NCBI GenBank assembly: GCA_030650845.1
Contig: JAUSDC010000209.1
Coordinates: 16,473 to 80,472, forward strand
DNA: 64,000 bases
Reading direction: 5' to 3'
Source of the DNA: Candidatus Methanoperedens sp.
GTDB lineage: Archaea; Halobacteriota; Methanosarcinia; Methanosarcinales; Methanoperedenaceae
Shown one piece after another: positions 52,890-61,204 of this stretch. Below the pieces are notes generated by a model that did no database searches, was not told the origin of the DNA, and was given only the letters and a program-made list of their open reading frames with translations. Position numbers and translations under genes: made by a program. Within the stretch, counting starts at the first letter, position 1. Each line of letters opens with the position of its first letter.

Positions 52890-52976
52890 ACTATTCACCT
52901 CGCTTCCACTACTGCATTAAAAGGAATAAAGCTTTTGTTTTGCAAGTTTTTGCCATTACCGTAATAAATCCATAAG

Positions 52977-52987
52977 CTTTAAATATA
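52977..52987 (+). promoter_or_regulatory. TATA box for the 101-aa zinc-ribbon gene
   Basis: CTTTAAATATA lies about 27-37 nt before the ATG at 53014, a distance that puts the transcription start a few nt before it, so the mRNA should be nearly leaderless. Confidence 0.5.
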
Positions 52988-53013
52988 GTTCTGGATTATT
53001 AAGAGATTGGAAC

Positions 53014-53319
53014 ATGCCTGCTGAATCTGACTCATACACCATTTCTGCAATAAACCCAAAGAATGAAGTCATAGATGTGGTTATCACCCTTTGTCATCAT
53101 TGCAATGAGAACGTTCCTGTAGTGGGAAAATGTCCTGACTGTCATACCGAATATGAGCATGTAAAGACAGTGGAGAATCCCGATACCGGGTTTATCCATT
53201 TTGTTTATGAGTGCTCAAAGTGCCCGTCGGGAAAAAGAAAAGCTCAAAAAATAATCAGGATCAATGACGGCAACTCAAATTCGTCCACAAAAGATGATCT
53301 GATAAAGAATTTTCTATAG
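53014..53319 (+). CDS. Zinc-ribbon-like protein, hypothetical
   Basis: A 101-residue protein with three CxxC pairs: CHHCNEN, CPDCHTEY and CSKCPSGK. Two of these probably form one zinc ribbon. The rest is hydrophilic, with a Ser/Thr-rich tail. It has a TATA box about 30 nt upstream and a nearly leaderless start. It is convergent with the DUF1858 gene (14 nt between stops). Function unknown; archaeal proteins like this are often single-gene regulators or accessory factors. Confidence 0.65.
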   Translation: MPAESDSYTISAINPKNEVIDVVITLCHHCNENVPVVGKCPDCHTEYEHVKTVENPDTGFIHFVYECSKCPSGKRKAQKIIRINDGNSNSSTKDDLIKNFL

Positions 53320-53333
53320 AAAGAAAAAATATT

Positions 53334-53540
53334 CTATTTTTTCTTTGGCTGGGTGATCTTATTTAAGTCTGCAACGAGGGCGTCCACATCGATCCCGTGC
53401 GCCATTGCACCTTCTTCAATGCTTTCGAAGGCTGATACATGGCATCCAACGCAGTGGAGACCGTGTTTCATGAATACCATTACTGATTCCGGATATTTTG
53501 TCACTACTTCTTCTATTGTGTTTTCTTTTGATATTGTCAT
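53334..53540 (-). CDS. DUF1858 domain protein
   Basis: A 68-residue protein with the DUF1858 core: MTISKENTIEEVVTKYPESV, then GLHCVGCHVSAFESIEEGA. The CVGC pair (about Cys30-Cys33) is the family's conserved redox/metal site. Related small proteins occur alone or fused to hybrid-cluster and redox enzymes. It lies just after the convergent zinc-ribbon gene and before metK in the same direction, with 60 nt between. Redox role is inferred. Confidence 0.85.
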   Translation of the reverse strand: MTISKENTIEEVVTKYPESVMVFMKHGLHCVGCHVSAFESIEEGAMAHGIDVDALVADLNKITQPKKK

Positions 53541-53600
53541 TTTTTCCTCATCAGACTATCTGGGTTTTTGCGCACATAAAAGTTGTGTCTAAAATTCTGT

Positions 53601-54806
53601 CTAACACACCTGTATCTTCCCATACGCCAGTTCCATGCAGAAAGCCTGGATGTTAGCAAGCTCCCTGTCGATAACCTCATTTATTTCTTTTCTCACAGAA
53701 TCCACGCTCCCGTGCTCCATTATGACCTGCGCCGCAGCTATCTTTGGCATATCTATTGGTTCACCTATCTGGCTCACCAGCCATACATAAACTTCCCTGA
53801 TGTCAGGTACATTAAGATAGATCTCATTGGCTATCCTGTGGCTGAGCACGTTATATATCTTTCCCACATGGCTGACAGGGTTCTTGCCTGCTGCTGCTTC
53901 ACTGCTCACCGGTCTATTCAGCGGAATGATGCCGTTCACACGGTTCCCGCGTCCTACCTGACCTGAATCCGCATCCTCTGCCGATGTGCCTGTGACTGTA
54001 AGGTATATTCCTCCCATCCCGCGACCCTCACGATCAAGCGTGTTTAACACCACTGACGTCTCAAGTTGAGTTCGTTCTACTACATAGAGCTTTATCTCCT
54101 CAAGCAGTTCATCTTTTTTCCTGAAATATTCTACATCAGAACCGATGAACCTGTCCACAAGCGGGTCTGCCACGGTCAGATTCAGCATTCCCCCCTCTCG
54201 CAGACCCATGACCTTAATATCCTCCCCCGATTCAGGAAATCGTCTTTTGAAATCCGGGGAATTAAGATACTTTTCAGTTTCAAGCACAAGGCTCTCCGTA
54301 GGCGTCATGGGAGCATATCCCACCGCGGCTGAAGTATCATTTGCACCAAGCATAGCACCCCTGCGCTTAAATATGTCTGTGAGTTCAGCGGATCCGTGTG
54401 CAATTTCGAGCTGGTACTCAACTGAATCTGCGTTCACAAATCTCAGGTTATCATTCATCCATTTTTTTGCAGTATTTATTGCGATATTGTTCACATCTAT
54501 GATCTCGCCTTCGACCTCAAAGGTCGCCCTGTCCCCAAAGATTATGCGCATGGGTTTAAGAATCACGCCCCCACCGAATTTAGTTTTCACTTCTCCAGCC
54601 ACAAGCATTCCCTTATCGATGTTGTGGTGCATGATGACGCCGAATCGTTCAAGATATTCCCTGCAAAGCTCAACGGATACCTGGTTCATTATTGAATCAC
54701 AAATATAGTCCGGATGTCCAAGCCCTTTTCTTTCTACAACTTCGACTTTTCGCTCAGTTATTGGAGTTGCTTCCAGTTCCTCTATCCGGATATTTCGCAT
54801 AATCAT
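53601..54806 (-). CDS. metK: S-adenosylmethionine synthetase, archaeal type
   Basis: A 401-residue archaeal MAT that makes S-adenosylmethionine from ATP and methionine. It has GHPDYICDSIMNQ (about 30-42), the ATP-binding KTKFGGGVI, GANDTSAAVGYAPMTPTE and RGMGGIYLTVTGTSAEDADSG, typical of the archaeal class, distinct from the bacterial one. The ATG at 54806 overlaps the gamma-carbonic anhydrase stop (ATGA), so the two are coupled. SAM made here would feed ArsM, CofG/CofH radical chemistry and other methyl transfers. Confidence 0.96.
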   Translation of the reverse strand: MIMRNIRIEELEATPITERKVEVVERKGLGHPDYICDSIMNQVSVELCREYLERFGVIMHHNIDKGMLVAGEVKTKFGGGVILKPMRIIFGDRATFEVEGEIIDVNNIAINTAKKWMNDNLRFVNADSVEYQLEIAHGSAELTDIFKRRGAMLGANDTSAAVGYAPMTPTESLVLETEKYLNSPDFKRRFPESGEDIKVMGLREGGMLNLTVADPLVDRFIGSDVEYFRKKDELLEEIKLYVVERTQLETSVVLNTLDREGRGMGGIYLTVTGTSAEDADSGQVGRGNRVNGIIPLNRPVSSEAAAGKNPVSHVGKIYNVLSHRIANEIYLNVPDIREVYVWLVSQIGEPIDMPKIAAAQVIMEHGSVDSVRKEINEVIDRELANIQAFCMELAYGKIQVC

Positions 54807-55312
54807 CCTTTCATTTTAAGATATTCTTCTGTTAGTTTCCTGTAATTTCTCAAAGTACTATCTATTATCTCAATGTCTTCGTCATTCGTTTTCCTTACTT
54901 CTTTGCAGGGAACACCCATTACAACCGTGTTCGCAGGGATCTTTTTGTTGGGAGGCACAAGCGCGCCCGCGCCCACTATTGCGTATTCCCCGATCCGTGC
55001 GCCATGAAGTATCGTGGCATTCATCCCGATAAGTGCATTATTCTTGATCTCGTTCCCATGAACGATGCTTCCATGCCCCATGATCACGCCATCACCGATA
55101 ATTACATCATTCTCATCAGAGTGAATAACAGCATTATCCTGGATACTGCAATTTTTACCGATCCTGATACTTGCTCTATCACCGCGTATCACGGAATTGA
55201 ACCAGACACTTGACCCATTGCCTATTGAAACATCCCCGATGATACATGCTGTTTCTGCAATAAAAACACTTTTTGAAATTGAAGGTTCCTTATTCCCGAA
55301 CCGGTAGATCAT
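54803..55312 (-). CDS. Gamma-carbonic anhydrase-like hexapeptide-repeat protein
   Basis: A 169-residue left-handed beta-helix protein. The start MIYRFGNKEPSIS at ATG 55312 has AGGTG 5 nt upstream; an in-frame extension upstream overlaps the divergent gene and is not family-like. Hexapeptide repeats run from IIGDVSIGNGSSVWFN to IVGAGALVP. Three zinc-type His are present in NAVIHSDE and IMGHGSIVHGNE, with RGDRASIRIG and SIQDN. It may be a true carbonic anhydrase or a related CamH/YrdA-like protein without activity. It is coupled to metK by a 4-nt overlap. Confidence 0.87.
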   Translation of the reverse strand: MIYRFGNKEPSISKSVFIAETACIIGDVSIGNGSSVWFNSVIRGDRASIRIGKNCSIQDNAVIHSDENDVIIGDGVIMGHGSIVHGNEIKNNALIGMNATILHGARIGEYAIVGAGALVPPNKKIPANTVVMGVPCKEVRKTNDEDIEIIDSTLRNYRKLTEEYLKMKG

Positions 55313-55415
55313 ATCAACACCTGAGGTTCTATCTCCCATATTCGTATATGAACGTATTAAGTTAAATAAGTATTTAAGCAAAATATTTTGTATAAGTTCA
55401 ACATAGTTACAAATA

Positions 55416-56168
55416 ATGTCAGGCGTAACTTTTCTCGGGTCAGGCGGAGGAAGGATGGTAGTGCTGAACCAGATGCGCCATAGCGGAGGATTCTGGCTGA
55501 AGCTTGGCGACGTGAATATATTGCAGGATCCGGGGCCTGGAAGCCTTGTAATGGTGCATAAGCACGCTCTTAAACCCTCTTCTCTTGATGCAATAGTGCT
55601 CTCCCACAGGCATATAGACCACAGCAACGACATTAATGTCATGATAGAAGCAATGACTGGAGGTGGTTTCCAGCGGCGTGGACGCGTAATAGTTCCACCG
55701 GACTGCCTGAATAATGACCCGGTAGTGCTTCAGTATGTAAGACCATTTTCCGAAATAGTTGAGATAAAAGAGGGGATGAAAATATCTATTCGCGACATTA
55801 ACATATCATTCCCAATTAGAAACATGCACACGGTGGAAACTTATGGGGCGATATATGAATTCAATTCCAGAAGACTTGGTTATATCCCTGATACCGAATA
55901 TTTCCCAGAGCTTGCCCGGGCTTTTCAAGGAGTTGATTTTCTTATTATCAACGTCGTAAGAATGACCACGGATAATAGGATCAGGCATCTGAATATCAAA
56001 GAGGCTGCAGACCTGATCGGATCAATAAAGCCGAAAATAGCTATACTTACCCATTTCGGGCTGCAGGTTCTCAAAGCATCTCCAGACCACCAGGCAATGC
56101 TAATCTCTGAAAGAACAGGTGTGAAGACTATCGCAGCAAATGATGGTTTAAGTGTAAGTTTTGAATAA
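55416..56168 (+). CDS. MBL-fold metallo-hydrolase
   Basis: A 250-residue metallo-beta-lactamase fold protein. The metal motif is AIVLSHRHIDHSND (HxHxDH), with later metal residues in RNMHTVETYG, IPDTEY and ILTHFG. The N-terminus is VTFLGSGGGRMVV. RNA- or phosphodiester-processing and lactonase members share the fold, so the substrate is unknown. It is divergent from the gamma-carbonic anhydrase gene, and 47 nt upstream of the FtsZ-family gene on the same strand. Confidence 0.88.
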   Translation: MSGVTFLGSGGGRMVVLNQMRHSGGFWLKLGDVNILQDPGPGSLVMVHKHALKPSSLDAIVLSHRHIDHSNDINVMIEAMTGGGFQRRGRVIVPPDCLNNDPVVLQYVRPFSEIVEIKEGMKISIRDINISFPIRNMHTVETYGAIYEFNSRRLGYIPDTEYFPELARAFQGVDFLIINVVRMTTDNRIRHLNIKEAADLIGSIKPKIAILTHFGLQVLKASPDHQAMLISERTGVKTIAANDGLSVSFE

Positions 56169-56173
56169 AAAGG

Positions 56174-56210
56174 ATTTAAATAGTAACAGAGCGCCAATAA
56201 TACCGGAGGC
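56174..56210 (+). promoter_or_regulatory. TATA box and ribosome site of the FtsZ-family gene
   Basis: ATTTAAATAG (56174-56183) is TATA-like, 33 nt before the ATG; GGAGGCTG (56205-) is a perfect ribosome site 6 nt before it. This implies a short leader, so the gene is expressed separately from the MBL gene. Confidence 0.45.
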
Positions 56211-56215
56211 TGATT

Positions 56216-57346
56216 ATGTCTAGAGAAGATTTACTTGAAAAAGCAAAGACTTCACGCCCCGCTGTGACCGTTTTCGGTCTAGGTGGTGCGGGTTGTAACA
56301 TCGCAACATGGATTGCGGATAAGAAACTTACCGGTGGCAGAATAGTGGCAGCCAATACTGATGCAAATCATCTCGTTTCGATGACGAGAGCTGATAAGAT
56401 AATGCTGCTCGGTGAGAAACTATGCAAGGGGCACGGTTGCGGCGGATACGCTGAGAGAGGCGCTCAGGCTGCAAGAGAGAACCTGGAAGAGATAAAACAG
56501 GAACTGGTAGGCACAAATCTCCTGTTCCTTGTGGCAGGTCTTGGAGGAGGCTCAGGCACAGGTTCCATACCTGTAGTTGCAGCAGCAGGAAGGGAAGCTG
56601 GTGCTCTTACAATTGCCTGTGTCACCATACCATTCACTATTGAAATGTCAAGGCGGGAAAAAGCCCGCGAAGCAATAAGATCACTTGCAGAATCATGTGA
56701 TTCGATCGTTGTCATTGATAACTCCAAGTTAAGGGAAGTTGCTGGAAATCTTCCATTGAAAGATGCGCTTGCTGTTGCGAATGCACTTGTTGGTTCTTTT
56801 GTAAAGAACCTGACAGATACCATTACCCAGCCAAGCCTGGTCAATCTTGACTATGCCGATCTTCGTGCAGTGATGGAACGAGGAGGAATTGCTTCAATAG
56901 GCATAGGAGAAGGCGATGGTGCGAACCGCGTTGAAAAAGCAGTGTCTCAGGCACTTGCAACCCCTCTGCTTGATATAACTGATATTTCCTCTGCTTACGG
57001 CGTTCTCATACACATCGTGGGCGGCGAGGATATGACCCTTGATGAAGTTGCGATCGCAGGTGAACAGATAATGGATAAGGTGCCCAACACAAAACGAGTG
57101 ATATGGGGTGCAAAGGTCGATCAAAATCTTACAGGTGCAGTTCGCGTTATGGCTGTGCTCACAGGTGTAACATGTCCTTTCATTGGTGAGGTCACGACAA
57201 GAAAAGAACCTGCAAGGATCCCGAAGGAAGTTGTAAAACCACTTCGTGAAGCTATGGAACAGATGGCAAAGGCTCAGGATACTGGTGAAGGTACATCAAG
57301 AATGGAAATAATTAAAAGGGCTGCAGTGTTCAGCAAGGAAAGGTAG
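56216..57346 (+). CDS. ftsZ: FtsZ-family cell-division GTPase
   Basis: A 376-residue tubulin-superfamily GTPase. It has GGAGCNIATWI (first nucleotide loop), the GTP signature AGLGGGSGTGSIPVV, NTDANHLV and the T7-type loop region. The C-terminal tail ends in RRMEIIK-like basic residues. It is the FtsZ branch rather than CetZ judging by GGGSGTGS and the loop spacing, though archaea carry two FtsZ paralogues with separate roles and I cannot say which this is. A terminator hairpin follows. The neighbouring PRC-barrel protein at 41 kb could be a partner, but this is remote. Confidence 0.9.
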   Translation: MSREDLLEKAKTSRPAVTVFGLGGAGCNIATWIADKKLTGGRIVAANTDANHLVSMTRADKIMLLGEKLCKGHGCGGYAERGAQAARENLEEIKQELVGTNLLFLVAGLGGGSGTGSIPVVAAAGREAGALTIACVTIPFTIEMSRREKAREAIRSLAESCDSIVVIDNSKLREVAGNLPLKDALAVANALVGSFVKNLTDTITQPSLVNLDYADLRAVMERGGIASIGIGEGDGANRVEKAVSQALATPLLDITDISSAYGVLIHIVGGEDMTLDEVAIAGEQIMDKVPNTKRVIWGAKVDQNLTGAVRVMAVLTGVTCPFIGEVTTRKEPARIPKEVVKPLREAMEQMAKAQDTGEGTSRMEIIKRAAVFSKER

Positions 57347-57370
57347 GAGAAAAACTCCTGCTTTTTTTTT
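57345..57370 (+). terminator. Terminator of the FtsZ-family gene
   Basis: AGGAG and CTCCT form a short stem with loop AAAA, followed by nine or more T residues (57362-57370). It starts at the stop codon of the gene. Confidence 0.65.
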
Positions 57371-57401
57371 GCTTTCGAAAATTTTTAAAAAATGGGGATG
57401 A

Positions 57402-57432
57402 GGATTGAGAACGACCTTATGTCGCTCAATCC
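57402..57432. terminator. Hairpin between convergent ftsZ and thermosome genes
   Basis: GGATTGAG-AA-CGAC, loop CTTAT, GTCG-CTCAATCC: an 8-bp and a 4-bp stem with an AA bulge. Position between two convergent ends suggests a bidirectional stop. No T-run follows on either side. Confidence 0.4.
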
Positions 57433-57486
57433 AGTTCAATGAGGGTTACGACGATATTAATACTATTAGATAGCAGTGCGAAAGTA

Positions 57487-59130
57487 TTACATCATCATTC
57501 CAGGAGGCATACCGCCCATCCCTCCCATTCCACCGCCTGAAGCGCCGCCAGAACCGCCAGTTGCAGCAAGCACATCGTCAATCCTCAATATCATAATGGC
57601 AGCTTCTGTTGCTGAATATATCGCCTGCGTCTTAACCCGAAGAGGCTCTATAACACCATTTTCCCACATGTTCTCGACTTTTCCCGAATAAACATTGAGT
57701 CCGCCATCCTTGTTCCCTTTCTCGTGCTCGCTCCTGAGTTCTGCCAGCATATTGATCGGATCAAGACCTGCGTTCTCAGCCAGAGTTCTGGGAATGACTT
57801 CCATGGCTTTTGCGAATTTGGCAACCGCTAGTTGTTCTCTTCCTTTCAGCGTTGAAGCGTACTCATTCAACCTCAATGAAAGTTCTATTTCAGGTGAACC
57901 TGCTCCTGCGACGAGTTTTTCATCTTCGATAACCACGCCAACTGCCCTTAATGCATCTTCAAGAGCACGTTCTGTACTGTCCACTACATGCTCTGTTCCA
58001 CCGCGGATAAGTATTGATACAGCTCTAGGATTGCTGCATTCTGTAATGTAGAGCATCTTGTCCTCGCTCTTTCCTTTTATTTCCACAAGACCTGCACTTC
58101 CAATATCTGAAACTTCAAAATCATCTACGCTTGTGATAAGGTTTGCACCCACTGCACGCGCTACTTTTTCAATATCTTTTTTCTCCACGCGCTCTACTGC
58201 AAGGATATTTGCTTTAGCAAGGAAGTACTGGGCGATATCTTCGATACCCAGCTGGCAGAGAACCACGTTCGCTCCTGTTGCTGCTATCCTGTCAACTATA
58301 TCCTTCACGATCTGTTCTTCCCGGTCAAGATACTCGGCAAGCTCACCAGGTGAAGATATCTTTATTTCTGCTTCAAGCTCCATTTTGCTGAATTCTATTG
58401 GTCGAGTAATTAGAGCAAGTTTTGCATTTTTTACTCTTGTGGGCATATTGGTCTGAGCCCTGTCCTTGTTAAGCACGATGCCATTGATCAATTCGCTGTC
58501 ATCCAGACTTCTTCCCACTCTTTTCTCGATCTTGATATTATCAATATCAACTGACTTTTTTCCATCTTCTTCATCCACTATTGCCCGAATCGCTGATACA
58601 ACGATCTGTGCAAGTTTTTCTTTGGAGCTTTCTGCTCCTTTTCCAGTCATCGCTGTCTGTGCAATGTTCAAAAGGGCTGCCTCATCATCCTGCGTGATAG
58701 TATGAGTGATATCTTTTAACAGCTCGATTGCTTTTTCTGAGGCCATTCTATAGCCGGTTGCGATATTTGTGGGATGAACATCCTGGTTCAGTAATTCTTC
58801 TGCCTGTTCGAGCAGTTCTCCTGCAAGCACAGCAGCCGTAGTGGTGCCGTCACCCACTTCATCGTCCATAGTCTTTGCCACTTCCACAAGCATCTTTGCA
58901 GCAGGATGTTCAATGTCCAGTTCTTTTAAAATGGTTACACCGTCATTTGTGATCGTGATGCTGCCGCCCACGAGCATCTTATCCATGCCCTTTGGTCCAA
59001 GGGTAGTCCTTACCGCTGCTGCGATGGCTTTTGCAGCCATGATATTATTGTTTCGGGCTTCTTTTCCGCGAGTTCGCTCGGTTCCTTCTCTTAAAATTAT
59101 GATAGGCTGTCCGCCAAGTTGTGCTGCCAT
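57487..59130 (-). CDS. thsA: Thermosome (group II chaperonin) subunit
   Basis: A 547-residue chaperonin forming a double ring that folds proteins with ATP. It starts [20 protein letters not shown] at ATG 59130, with GGAGAA just before; an upstream in-frame extension is not family-like. ATPase motifs are [26 protein letters not shown] and [17 protein letters not shown]. The C-terminus is the usual Gly/Met-rich repeat ([15 protein letters not shown]). Alone with its own promoter (TATA 59175-59203 region). Other subunits are expected elsewhere in the genome. Confidence 0.96.
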   Translation of the reverse strand: MAAQLGGQPIIILREGTERTRGKEARNNNIMAAKAIAAAVRTTLGPKGMDKMLVGGSITITNDGVTILKELDIEHPAAKMLVEVAKTMDDEVGDGTTTAAVLAGELLEQAEELLNQDVHPTNIATGYRMASEKAIELLKDITHTITQDDEAALLNIAQTAMTGKGAESSKEKLAQIVVSAIRAIVDEEDGKKSVDIDNIKIEKRVGRSLDDSELINGIVLNKDRAQTNMPTRVKNAKLALITRPIEFSKMELEAEIKISSPGELAEYLDREEQIVKDIVDRIAATGANVVLCQLGIEDIAQYFLAKANILAVERVEKKDIEKVARAVGANLITSVDDFEVSDIGSAGLVEIKGKSEDKMLYITECSNPRAVSILIRGGTEHVVDSTERALEDALRAVGVVIEDEKLVAGAGSPEIELSLRLNEYASTLKGREQLAVAKFAKAMEVIPRTLAENAGLDPINMLAELRSEHEKGNKDGGLNVYSGKVENMWENGVIEPLRVKTQAIYSATEAAIMILRIDDVLAATGGSGGASGGGMGGMGGMPPGMMM

Positions 59131-59174
59131 AAACGTATTCTCCAATTTTATATAAGTATAGTTCATCCCCAACA

Positions 59175-59203
59175 ATTGTATAAATATATAATTATTATAC
59201 AAT
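59175..59203. promoter_or_regulatory. Palindromic TATA element upstream of the thermosome gene
   Basis: ATTGTATAA (59175-59183) and TTATACAAT (59195-59203) are inverted repeats around TATATAATT. Its TATA core is about 45 nt from the thermosome ATG (59130). The symmetry could allow divergent transcription or be an operator for the chaperonin. Confidence 0.5.
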
Positions 59204-59328
59204 GACGGGTCTTGATTTTGAGCAAATCAATGTTTGAAGTTCTATATAAACATGGTGCTGATGAAAAGATGCTGATGCCTATAGCAGCGGAATGGCGTTT
59301 GAAAACACCATCAAAATTTGATAGTAAA

Positions 59329-59396
59329 GCAACGAACCATACGAACTTTAACAAACTCAAGACAATCCGAGTTCGTTTTAAGTTCGTACCAGTTCG
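59329..59396. repeat. Hairpin repeat, copy 3
   Basis: Left arm TACGAACTTTAACAAACTC (59340-59358) pairs with GAGTTCGTTTTAAGTTCGTA (59369-59388) with a 10-nt loop; AGTTCGTACCAGTTCG (59381-59396) equals copy 2. It terminates the short plus-strand frame and lies 180 nt before a response regulator gene. Confidence 0.75.
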
Positions 59397-59577
59397 ATGC
59401 TAACGTAATCTGCTGATATAACTTGCCCTTTGTGAACTTTCAGTAAAATAATCCAACGGTTTAATGACACCATAGAGTAACATTCATAATTAAAGAGAGC
59501 TTTTATATAATTAAATAAACTAATTATTAGTATAATAATTAAAAAGGGTCTATCATCGGAGAAACAGTAATTGTAAC

Positions 59578-60414
59578 ATGAAAAAACCAAGAATTCTTAT
59601 AATAGATAATAATCAATCAAACATTGAACTACTTGAAAATATATTATCGAAAGATTATGAAATAGTAAAAACACTTTGTGGTATTGATACCATAATCAAG
59701 GTAGAAAAGACCTTAACAGACATCATATTGCTTGATATGATGATGCCTGCAAAGACCGGTATTAAATTATGCAAAATGATCAAAAACAATCCGAATACCA
59801 CATCAATACCTATATTGATGTTTACAGAGACTAAAGGTGGGGAAGATAAGCTCGAAGTCATCGAGTCTGGAGCAGATGATTTCCTGAGCAAGCCAGTAGA
59901 TAAATATGAATTATTAGCAAAAGTAAGATCTTTGACCCGCATAAAGCAGTATTATAACGATCTGGCACAGGATAGGGATAGACTTCTCATATTCGACTCT
60001 GTACTCAAATGCATGGATGACTGTGTATTAATAACAAATTTGAGCGGCCATATCAGATATGTAAATCCGGCATTTGAAAGAAAATATGCATATTCATCTG
60101 ATGAGATCACAAAGCTTCATATCAGTGTAATAATACACCCGGAAAGCCCGCAGACACTTGATAAAGACAGTTTCATAAAAGATTCAAAACATGAATGGAC
60201 TGGAAACCTGGCAACCGTGAACAAGCACGGGCTTAGAATCAATATGAGCGTCAAATGTTCTCCCGTTATCAAGGACGGTCGACATGTAAATCTGGTATTC
60301 GTATTGAGGGAGAAAGAAGCCGTTGTGATCTATGAAGATCCTATGAAATCCAAAGAAGTCTATGATAAGATCTTAAAGGTAGCAAATAAACTCATGAATG
60401 GAAGGGAAACTTAA
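59578..60414 (+). CDS. Response regulator with C-terminal PAS domain
   Basis: A 278-residue protein: receiver domain (about 1-125; phosphoacceptor Asp53 in IILLDMMMPAKTG, Thr in ILMFTETKG, Lys in FLSKPVDKYE) then a PAS domain (about 135-255). No output domain is visible. It is one nt before the gene for an orphan 7TM sensor, so they are likely coupled. The adjacent sensor has no kinase, so the phosphodonor must be another kinase. Confidence 0.85.
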   Translation: MKKPRILIIDNNQSNIELLENILSKDYEIVKTLCGIDTIIKVEKTLTDIILLDMMMPAKTGIKLCKMIKNNPNTTSIPILMFTETKGGEDKLEVIESGADDFLSKPVDKYELLAKVRSLTRIKQYYNDLAQDRDRLLIFDSVLKCMDDCVLITNLSGHIRYVNPAFERKYAYSSDEITKLHISVIIHPESPQTLDKDSFIKDSKHEWTGNLATVNKHGLRINMSVKCSPVIKDGRHVNLVFVLREKEAVVIYEDPMKSKEVYDKILKVANKLMNGRET

Positions 60415-60415
60415 G

Positions 60416-61180
60416 ATGATCAACTTTGATCTTTTTGACTGGAACAACACATCTGTAAAACTTGCAGTTTATCTTTTATATGGAACAAGTTTTATTATAA
60501 TGTTTTTGGTGATGGCATTATGGAAACACAGGATGAGCCATATAGAATTGCTTTCTGATTTTAAATATCTGGCAATTTTTGCACTACTTCACGGGCTTAC
60601 TGAATACGTTGAAATATTCAGGATCCTGGGATTGGAACCTTCCTGGATTCTTGATCTGATAAAACTGTTGCTTGCAACATCTTCTTTTACAGCTCTTCTG
60701 GCATTTGGTGTAAATGTGGTCTCAGCAGGTGTTGAAGAATACAGGTGGCTTCGCGGGATGCCTTTTGGAGCTTTATGGATGTATGTATGGATGCTAATAT
60801 TCATCGGGATCGACTTTACAAATAATAACTCAGGAATAAATTATACTGTTGCCGACACAGCTCAGAGATATACCCTGGGATTTTTGGGCGCTTTGATCAC
60901 AACATATTCGTTTTTTGAAATTTCAACAAAGATAAAAATAATCGTCGGAGAAAAGGAACAGAAACGATTTATCTATGTAGCACTCTGTTTTGCTTTATAC
61001 ACGGTGTTTGGCGGTCTTCTGGATAGTGATGTCAGGATACTGGGTATTCCAGTTGTTGTTTATCGCACCCTGACTGCTATATTGATCACATTGTCCATAA
61101 TAGGAGTATTCCAGTTGTTCAAACTGAAAGGTTCACCCGAGATCAAGAAGACGGATGATTTCTATTTCCTGCGTAAGTAA
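60416..61180 (+). CDS. Orphan seven-helix membrane sensor without kinase domain
   Basis: A 254-residue protein of seven hydrophobic helices (about residues 11-30, 47-63, 74-95, 110-128, 147-165, 180-198, 212-231), ending FQLFKLKGSPEIKKTDDFYF. Its FALLHGLTEYVEIF resembles the N-terminal sensor segments of PAS histidine kinases in related genomes, but no kinase or cyclase domain follows. Its ATG (60416) lies just after the stop of the response regulator gene. It may modulate a separate kinase or feed its signal to the partner through membrane contact. Convergent with the next gene. Confidence 0.7.
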   Translation: MINFDLFDWNNTSVKLAVYLLYGTSFIIMFLVMALWKHRMSHIELLSDFKYLAIFALLHGLTEYVEIFRILGLEPSWILDLIKLLLATSSFTALLAFGVNVVSAGVEEYRWLRGMPFGALWMYVWMLIFIGIDFTNNNSGINYTVADTAQRYTLGFLGALITTYSFFEISTKIKIIVGEKEQKRFIYVALCFALYTVFGGLLDSDVRILGIPVVVYRTLTAILITLSIIGVFQLFKLKGSPEIKKTDDFYFLRK

Positions 61181-61204
61181 CTACGGGTCAAAACATGAAT
61201 TCCC

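Larger units (their letters stand above)
59131..59577. other. 447-nt gap: divergent promoter region, hairpin repeat, short frame
   Basis: It contains the palindromic TATA element (59175-59203) serving the thermosome gene and possibly an opposite transcript, then a plus-strand frame at 59212-59403 (TTG start) with [19 protein letters not shown], which runs into hairpin repeat copy 3 (59329-59396). The remainder (59404-59577) is AT-rich promoter sequence for the response regulator gene. No RNA gene was recognised. Confidence 0.4.

Noticed and set aside
55313..55642. N-terminal extension of the gamma-carbonic anhydrase frame
   Set aside because: It overlaps the divergent MBL gene and its promoter, has no family match, and AGGTG sits just before ATG 55312.
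59131..59202. Upstream in-frame start of the thermosome gene
   Set aside because: The added 24 residues include the promoter region; GGAGAA marks ATG 59130.
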